NCBI GenBank assembly: GCA_000621765.1
Contig: JHXJ01000011.1
Location: 1 to 64,000, forward strand
Direction: 5' to 3'
DNA: 64,000 nucleotides
Source of the DNA: Ruminococcaceae bacterium AB4001
GTDB lineage: Bacteria > Bacillota > Clostridia > Saccharofermentanales > Saccharofermentanaceae
Both the position numbers and the translations under genes were made by a program. Shown here piece by piece: positions 59,230 through 64,000 of the stretch (positions within the stretch are counted from its first letter, which is position 1; each line of letters opens with the position of its first letter). Below the pieces are notes generated by a model, which had not been told where the DNA came from, searched no databases, and was given only the letters and a program-made list of their open reading frames with translations.

Positions 59230-61109
59230 TAAGTTCTGTTACTGACCTTAATGAGAGATTTGAAGCTCTCTCCAAGAGCCTTGACGACAAGATCAAGGGT
59301 GGTGACGGCAAGCGTCACATCGTTCTTTGTGGTGGTACAGGATGCCTTTCCGCACACTCCACAGAGATCATGGAAAGATTTAACGAGCTCCTTAAGGAGA
59401 AGGGAATTGAGGATAAGGCTACCGTTAACCAGGTAGGCTGCTTCGGTTTCTGCTCACAGGGACCTTTCGTTAAGATCTATCCTGAGGATACTCTTTATAA
59501 GATGGTTAAGATTGAAGACGTTGACGAGATCGTTGAAAAAGACCTTATTGGTGGCGAGATCGTTGAGCGCCTTCTTTATGTTGATCCTAAGACAGGCGAA
59601 AAAGTTACAAAGCAGGAAGATATCCTCTTCTATAAGAAGCAGAGACGTGTAGCTCTCAACGGCTGCGGCGTTATCAATCCTGAAGACATCAACGAAGCAA
59701 TCGGCATGGGCGCTTTCCAGGGTATCAAGAGAGCACTCACAATGACACAGCAGGAAGTAGTAGACGAAGTTCTCGCTTCCGGACTCCGTGGCCGTGGCGG
59801 CGGCGGATTCCCCACAGGCAGAAAGTGGCAGTTCGCTCTTAATGTTGAAGCTGACCAGAAGTACGTTGTATGTAACGGCGACGAGGGCGACCCGGGTGCA
59901 TTCATGGATCGTTCCATCCTCGAAGGTAACCCTCTTGCAGTTATCGAAGGTATGATGATCGCTGGTTACGCTTTCGGCGCTTCAGAAGGTTACTTCTATG
60001 TACGTGCTGAGTACCCGATCGCAGTTAAGAGACTTAAGATCGCTATTGAGCAGGCTAGAGCAGAGGGTATGCTCGGAAAGAACATCCTCGGTTCTGACTT
60101 CAGCTTCGACTGCCAGATCAGACTCGGTGCAGGCGCATTCGTCTGCGGTGAGGAAACAGCTCTCCTCAACTCCATCGAAGGTAAGCGTGGTATGCCTCGT
60201 CCGAGGCCGCCGTTCCCGGCAATCAAGGGTCTCTGGGGCAAGCCGACTTGCGTTAACAACGTAGAGACATTAGCTTGCGTTCCTTACATCTTAAGAGAAG
60301 GCGCAGCAGCATTCGCTTCCGTTGGTACAGAGAAGTCTAAGGGTACAAAGGTTTTCGCTTTGGGCGGAAAAGTTAATAACGTTGGTCTCGTAGAAGTACC
60401 TATGGGTACAACACTTAGAGAGCTCATCTATGACATCGGTGGCGGTATCCCGGATGGCAAGCAGTTCAAGGCTATCCAGACAGGTGGTCCTTCCGGCGGA
60501 TGCTTAACAGCTGAGTACCTCGACGAGCCTATCGATTTCGATAACCTTGTTGCTAAGGGATCCATGATGGGTTCCGGCGGTGCTATCGTTATGGACGAAG
60601 ACAACTGCATGGTTGACGTTGCTAAGTTCTATCTTGAATTCATCTGCGACGAGTCTTGCGGTAAGTGCACACCTTGCCGTATCGGCACAAAGAGAATGCT
60701 CGAGATCCTCACAAGAATCACTGAGGGTAAGGGCACAATGAAGGATCTTGACGAGCTCGAAGAACTGAGCCAGACGATCAAGGCTAACTCCCTCTGCGCT
60801 TTGGGCCAGACAGCATCCAACCCTGTTAACTCAACACTTGCTCACTTCCGTGACGAGTACCTTGCTCACATCGTTGACAAGAAGTGCCCTGCTCACGTTT
60901 GTAAGAACCTTATGTCTTACACGATCGACGCTGATAAGTGTATCGGCTGCGGTATGTGCGCTAAGGGCTGCCCTGCAGGCTGCATCACACGTACAGATTA
61001 TGTAGCTGAAGGTCACAAGCTTGCATCCATGGCAATTGACGCTGATAAGTGCGTTAAGTGCGGTGCGTGCATCAGCACATGTAAGTTCAACGCAATTTCG
61101 AAGGTTTAA
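59226..61109 (+). CDS. hydB: Bifurcating hydrogenase subunit HydB (NuoF-like)
   Basis: A 627-residue subunit with an N-terminal [2Fe-2S] thioredoxin-like domain (CGGTGCLSAHS ... CFGFCSQGPF), a NuoF core binding FMN and NADH (GLRGRGGGGFPTGRKW, VVCNGDEGDPGAFMDR), the [4Fe-4S] site ESCGKCTPCRIG, and two C-terminal ferredoxin clusters (KCIGCGMCAKGCP, KCVKCGACISTCK). This domain order is characteristic of HydB/HndC of bifurcating hydrogenases, in which the FMN site is where electrons from NADH are split. Codon usage is of the high-expression type. Confidence 0.95.
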   Translation: MISSVTDLNERFEALSKSLDDKIKGGDGKRHIVLCGGTGCLSAHSTEIMERFNELLKEKGIEDKATVNQVGCFGFCSQGPFVKIYPEDTLYKMVKIEDVDEIVEKDLIGGEIVERLLYVDPKTGEKVTKQEDILFYKKQRRVALNGCGVINPEDINEAIGMGAFQGIKRALTMTQQEVVDEVLASGLRGRGGGGFPTGRKWQFALNVEADQKYVVCNGDEGDPGAFMDRSILEGNPLAVIEGMMIAGYAFGASEGYFYVRAEYPIAVKRLKIAIEQARAEGMLGKNILGSDFSFDCQIRLGAGAFVCGEETALLNSIEGKRGMPRPRPPFPAIKGLWGKPTCVNNVETLACVPYILREGAAAFASVGTEKSKGTKVFALGGKVNNVGLVEVPMGTTLRELIYDIGGGIPDGKQFKAIQTGGPSGGCLTAEYLDEPIDFDNLVAKGSMMGSGGAIVMDEDNCMVDVAKFYLEFICDESCGKCTPCRIGTKRMLEILTRITEGKGTMKDLDELEELSQTIKANSLCALGQTASNPVNSTLAHFRDEYLAHIVDKKCPAHVCKNLMSYTIDADKCIGCGMCAKGCPAGCITRTDYVAEGHKLASMAIDADKCVKCGACISTCKFNAISKV

Positions 61110-61124
61110 TCAGGAGGCAAAAGA

Positions 61125-62900
61125 ATGAGTTTAGTTAATATTAAAATTGAAGGTCAGCCCTATCAGGTTGAAGCCGGCCTCACCATTCTTGAAGCTGCTA
61201 AGGCTTGTGGCTATGAGATTCCTTCACTTTGTGCATTTAATCACGGAGAGTGCAACCAGGGTTCATGCCGTGTCTGCTTGGTAGAAGCAACAGGCGCCAG
61301 AGGACTCGTTGCATCCTGCGTATATCCTGTAGCTGAGGGTATGGAGATCAAGATCTCTTCTCCTGCAGCTGTTCAGGCTCGTAGAAGATCTGTAGAGCTT
61401 ATGCTCTCCAATCACAATAAAAACTGCCAGCAGTGCGATAAGAACGGCCAGTGCGAGCTCCTCCACGTTGCTCAGATCACAGGCGCAAGAGAAGATGCTT
61501 TCCAGGGTGTTCACTCTGAGACACACATCGACGTTCTCGCTCCCGGACTTGTCCGTGATACATCCAAGTGTATCCTCTGCGGCCGTTGTATCGCCCGCTG
61601 CTCCAATGCTCACGGCATGGGAATCCTCGGTTTCGAGAACCGTGGTTTCAATACATTCGTATCACCTGCAGAGAACAGAAGCTTTGCTGATTCTCCTTGT
61701 ATCCAGTGCGGCCAGTGCGTCAATGTCTGCCCGACAGGCGCTCTTATGGAACACTCTGAGATCGACAAGGTTGACGCAGCTTTCAAGGCAGGCAAGCACG
61801 TTATCGTTCAGGCAGCTCCTGCTGTACGTGCAGCTATCGGCGAAGAGTTCGACAATCCTGTAGGAACACCTTGCACAGGCAAGATGATCGCAGCTTTGAG
61901 AAGACTCGGCTTCGAGAGAGTTTATGACGTTAACTTCGGTGCTGACCTTACGATCATGGAAGAGGGCACAGAGCTCCTCGGCCGTCTCCAGAACGGTGGA
62001 GTTCTCCCTATGATCACATCCTGCTCACCCGGATGGATCAACTACGCTGAGTACAACTACGGCGATCTCCTTCCTCACCTTTCTTCCTGCAAGTCTCCTC
62101 ACGAGATGCAGGGTGCCATCATCAAGTCTTACTGGGCACAGGAGAAGGGCATCGATCCTAAGGATATCTTCGTTGTATCCATCATGCCTTGCGTTGCTAA
62201 GAAGTTCGAGAAGGAAAGAGAGCAGCTCATCACAAACGGTAATCCTGATGTTGATGCAGTTCTCACAACACGTGAGCTTGCAAGAATGATCCGCCGTGCT
62301 GGTATCATGTTCAACCGTCTCCCTGATGAGGAGTGGGATCAGGATATCATGGGCGACTACACAGGTGCAGCTGTTATCTTCGGTGTAACAGGCGGCGTTA
62401 TGGAAGCAGCTCTCAGAACTGTTTACTTCAAGCTCACAGGCAAGGAGTCCGAGCCTGTTGAATTCACGGCTGTACGTGGCCACGATGCTGGTATCAGAGA
62501 AGCTTCTCTCGACATCAACGGCACAACAGTTAACGTTGCTATCGCTTCCGGCATGAAGAGCGCTAAGGTTCTTCTCGACGAGATCCGCGAGGGCAAGTCA
62601 AAGTATCAGTTCATCGAGATCATGGGATGCCCCGGTGGTTGTATCAACGGCGGTGGTCAGCCCTATGTCCGTCCTTGCTTCATGCCTAACGAGGGTGACG
62701 ATATTCTCGACACATACAAGGAGAAGAGAGCTCAGGCACTCTATTCCGAAGATGAGCGTCAGACACTCCGTCAGTCTCACAATAATCCCCAGATCATCGA
62801 ACTCTACGAGAAGTATCTGGGCGAGCCTAACTCTCACAAGGCTCATGAGCTCCTGCACACAACATATGCTGCAAGAGAAGGATTCAACGACATTAAGTAA
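61125..62900 (+). CDS. hydA: [FeFe] hydrogenase catalytic subunit HydA
   Basis: A 591-residue catalytic subunit. An N-terminal plant-type [2Fe-2S] domain (CAFNHGECNQGSCRVC), a His-Cys [4Fe-4S] motif (HNKNCQQCDKNGQC), two ferredoxin clusters (KCILCGRCIARC, CIQCGQCVNVCP), then the H-cluster domain: L1 TSCSPGW (about 297), L2 MPCVAKK (about 353), L3 MGCPGGCINGGGQP (about 500). All ligands are present. It lacks an extra C-terminal [2Fe-2S] domain. With HydB and HydC it makes H2 from NADH and reduced ferredoxin. The AGGAGGCAAA ribosome site is strong. Confidence 0.95.
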   Translation: MSLVNIKIEGQPYQVEAGLTILEAAKACGYEIPSLCAFNHGECNQGSCRVCLVEATGARGLVASCVYPVAEGMEIKISSPAAVQARRRSVELMLSNHNKNCQQCDKNGQCELLHVAQITGAREDAFQGVHSETHIDVLAPGLVRDTSKCILCGRCIARCSNAHGMGILGFENRGFNTFVSPAENRSFADSPCIQCGQCVNVCPTGALMEHSEIDKVDAAFKAGKHVIVQAAPAVRAAIGEEFDNPVGTPCTGKMIAALRRLGFERVYDVNFGADLTIMEEGTELLGRLQNGGVLPMITSCSPGWINYAEYNYGDLLPHLSSCKSPHEMQGAIIKSYWAQEKGIDPKDIFVVSIMPCVAKKFEKEREQLITNGNPDVDAVLTTRELARMIRRAGIMFNRLPDEEWDQDIMGDYTGAAVIFGVTGGVMEAALRTVYFKLTGKESEPVEFTAVRGHDAGIREASLDINGTTVNVAIASGMKSAKVLLDEIREGKSKYQFIEIMGCPGGCINGGGQPYVRPCFMPNEGDDILDTYKEKRAQALYSEDERQTLRQSHNNPQIIELYEKYLGEPNSHKAHELLHTTYAAREGFNDIK

Positions 62901-62921
62901 TACTTAATTAGAGTTTTTCCA

Positions 62922-62960
62922 AAAGGCTGCTTCAGTTTTCTGAGGCAGCCTTTAGTTTTT
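62922..62960 (+). terminator. Rho-independent terminator of hydCBA
   Basis: AAAGGCTGCTTCAG (62922-62935), TTTT loop, CTGAGGCAGCCTTT (62940-62953): a 14-bp stem with one G-U pair, then AGTTTTT. Confidence 0.92.
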
Positions 62961-62988
62961 ATGGCTTTATTCCCGTTGCTGCCCCTGT

Positions 62989-63131
62989 TATGCACTAAAA
63001 CCTGATTTTCGGGCATTTGGTGCATAAAAATGGAGGAAACTATGCACTAAAGTCCTGATTTTGGAGATTTAGTGCATGAAAAAGGGCAAATCTATGCACT
63101 GAAGTACATGATCGTGGAGATTTGGTACATG
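62989..63131. repeat. Keyed inverted-repeat array F (keyword TATGCACTAAA), three units
   Basis: Three units at a 52-bp period. Unit 1: TATGCACTAAA (62989-62999), loop with TTTTCG, TTTGGTGCATA (63016-63026, one wobble pair). Unit 2: TATGCACTAAA (63041-63051), TTTAGTGCAT (63068-63077, perfect). Unit 3: TATGCACTGAA (63093-63103), TTTGGTACATG (63121-63131, decayed). The keyword is that of array B. It lies in the 431-nt gap after hydA; 63132-63331 holds nothing recognisable. Confidence 0.8.
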
Positions 63132-63331
63132 GAACACATTTTTACGATGGCCTGCCTGCGCTGATCTTGCCAGAAAAACGCCCGACAGCATAAGTGTTCA
63201 GATAAGTAGAAAACCAATAGGATTTTAATCATCTGATTATCGATAACATCGCATTATTATCCTGTATAAATCAAAATGAGTGAGATATATAATAACAAAC
63301 GATTAGAAAAATATGTTTTTCTTTAGGAATT

Positions 63332-64000
63332 ATGAAACACCGGATTGCAGTATTTTCAAACGGATATAATGGCAGTATTACCCTTAAAGCGATTAAGGGC
63401 ATAAAGAAATACGCCAAGATAAAGGATTTTGATACACACTTCTATATAGGCTTTGCTGCCAGCAACCGGAGAAATGCCGTTAACACCGCACAGTCGAAAA
63501 TTTATACACTGGCGCCTCTCGAAGAATACGACGGACTGATCGTATTTTCGAGCCTTCTGAATGATCCCGAACTTGCGGAAACAATCATTAAGGATGCAAA
63601 GGAAAGAGGCGTTCCCGTAGTCAGTGTCGGAACGAAAGTAAAAGGTGTTCCGTGTGTCGGCATCAATAACGCAGATGGAATGAGGGAACTCGTCGAGCAT
63701 CTGATAACCGTTCATAGAGTTAAGAAAGTCGTATATATCGGGGGAACCAAGGACCATATTGATTCAGAAGAACGTCTCAATGTGATCAAGGAAGTGATGA
63801 AAAAGCACGGCTTAAAGCTCCCGAAGAAGAACATTTATGTTGGCGACTGGGGAAATGAGAAGCCTATTGCCATAGCTGATAAGCTGGCTGAAGAGCCTGA
63901 TAAGATGCCTGATGCCATTATCTGCGCAAATGACATAATGGCGCTGGCAGTCACAAGCGAACTCAGGGATCTGGGATTTAATCTTCCTGAAGACGTAATT
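63332..64000 (+). CDS. Periplasmic-binding-protein-like sensor domain (LacI/RbsB type), N-terminal part
   Basis: A frame from ATG 63332 runs off the right edge after 223 codons. It is a type I periplasmic-binding fold like the ligand domain of LacI regulators: MKHRIAVFSNGYNGSI, EYDGLIVFSSL, GVPVVSVGTKVKGVPCVGIN, KKVVYIGGTKDH and PDAIICANDIMALAV. There is no N-terminal helix-turn-helix and no signal peptide. In clostridia such a cytoplasmic domain is often fused to a GGDEF or kinase domain, which would lie outside the window. AGGA lies 3 nt before the ATG, rather close. Sugar sensing is inferred. Confidence 0.7.
   Translation, partial: MKHRIAVFSNGYNGSITLKAIKGIKKYAKIKDFDTHFYIGFAASNRRNAVNTAQSKIYTLAPLEEYDGLIVFSSLLNDPELAETIIKDAKERGVPVVSVGTKVKGVPCVGINNADGMRELVEHLITVHRVKKVVYIGGTKDHIDSEERLNVIKEVMKKHGLKLPKKNIYVGDWGNEKPIAIADKLAEEPDKMPDAIICANDIMALAVTSELRDLGFNLPEDVI

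Noticed and set aside
62989-63131. CRISPR array
   Set aside because: The period (52 bp) is regular, but each unit is an inverted repeat with loops that are also similar, there are only two or three units, and no cas gene is present.

Overview
The window comes from an anaerobic member of the Bacillota, most likely class Clostridia. The evidence is strong AGGAGG ribosome sites with some TTG/GTG starts, a ctsR-mcsA-mcsB-clpC operon, BlaI/M56 and ECF/anti-sigma pairs, a PPi-dependent phosphofructokinase, a trimeric HydABC-type [FeFe] hydrogenase and an NfnAB transhydrogenase. No rRNA, tRNA or CRISPR array was found. An IS110-family transposase is cut by the left edge.

Layout. 1-3.1 kb: IS110 end, then a folate C1 operon (fchA, folD, RlmD-type methyltransferase). 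3.1-8.8 kb: ECF sigma/anti-sigma pair, BlaI/M56 pair with a visible twin operator, a YD-repeat lipoprotein and an acyltransferase. 9-14.2 kb: ABC exporter with its two-component system. 14.2-19.5 kb: cysteine synthase, a cassette of XRE regulator, three small membrane proteins and an anchored PstS-like protein, then lgt between two small membrane proteins. 19.9-31.1 kb: PPi-PFK, a sugar isomerase, GH25 muramidase, a GGDEF protein, DUF1846 and a cell-wall-binding repeat protein. 31.4-37.7 kb: CtsR heat-shock operon and a PlsC-like acyltransferase. 37.8-42.5 kb: a fused PGK-TPI gene and nfnAB. 42.8-49.2 kb: peptidase, lipase, a GH31 protein, CCA transferase and a pilin. 49.3-54.4 kb: peptide ABC transporter. 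54.6-62.9 kb: coiled-coil protein, EF-G-like GTPase and hydCBA. The right edge cuts a periplasmic-binding-protein-like gene.

Metabolism. PPi-PFK and the PGK-TPI fusion serve glycolysis, and HydABC and NfnAB handle NADH, ferredoxin and NADPH, which fits a sugar fermenter producing H2. Together with the EF-G-like gene, these glycolytic and hydrogenase genes share a GCT/ACA/GTT-rich codon style suggesting high expression.

The most unusual signal lies between genes. All six gaps longer than 300 nt (about 15.2, 19.5, 21.6, 31.1, 39.8 and 62.9 kb) hold an array of short inverted repeats. Within a locus one 6-12 nt keyword recurs on both strands, usually around a TTTTCG-containing loop and with a period near 50-52 bp. 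The keyword changes between loci. Two loci share a conserved loop and flanks while their 6-bp stem differs at three pairs, all compensatory. This looks like a structure-conserved, sequence-variable intergenic element that I do not recognise.

Several proteins appear to lack expected catalytic residues: FolD (Lys), McsB (most of the active site), GH31 (both acidic residues) and EF-G-like (switch II His). These calls rest on alignment from memory to named reference proteins.
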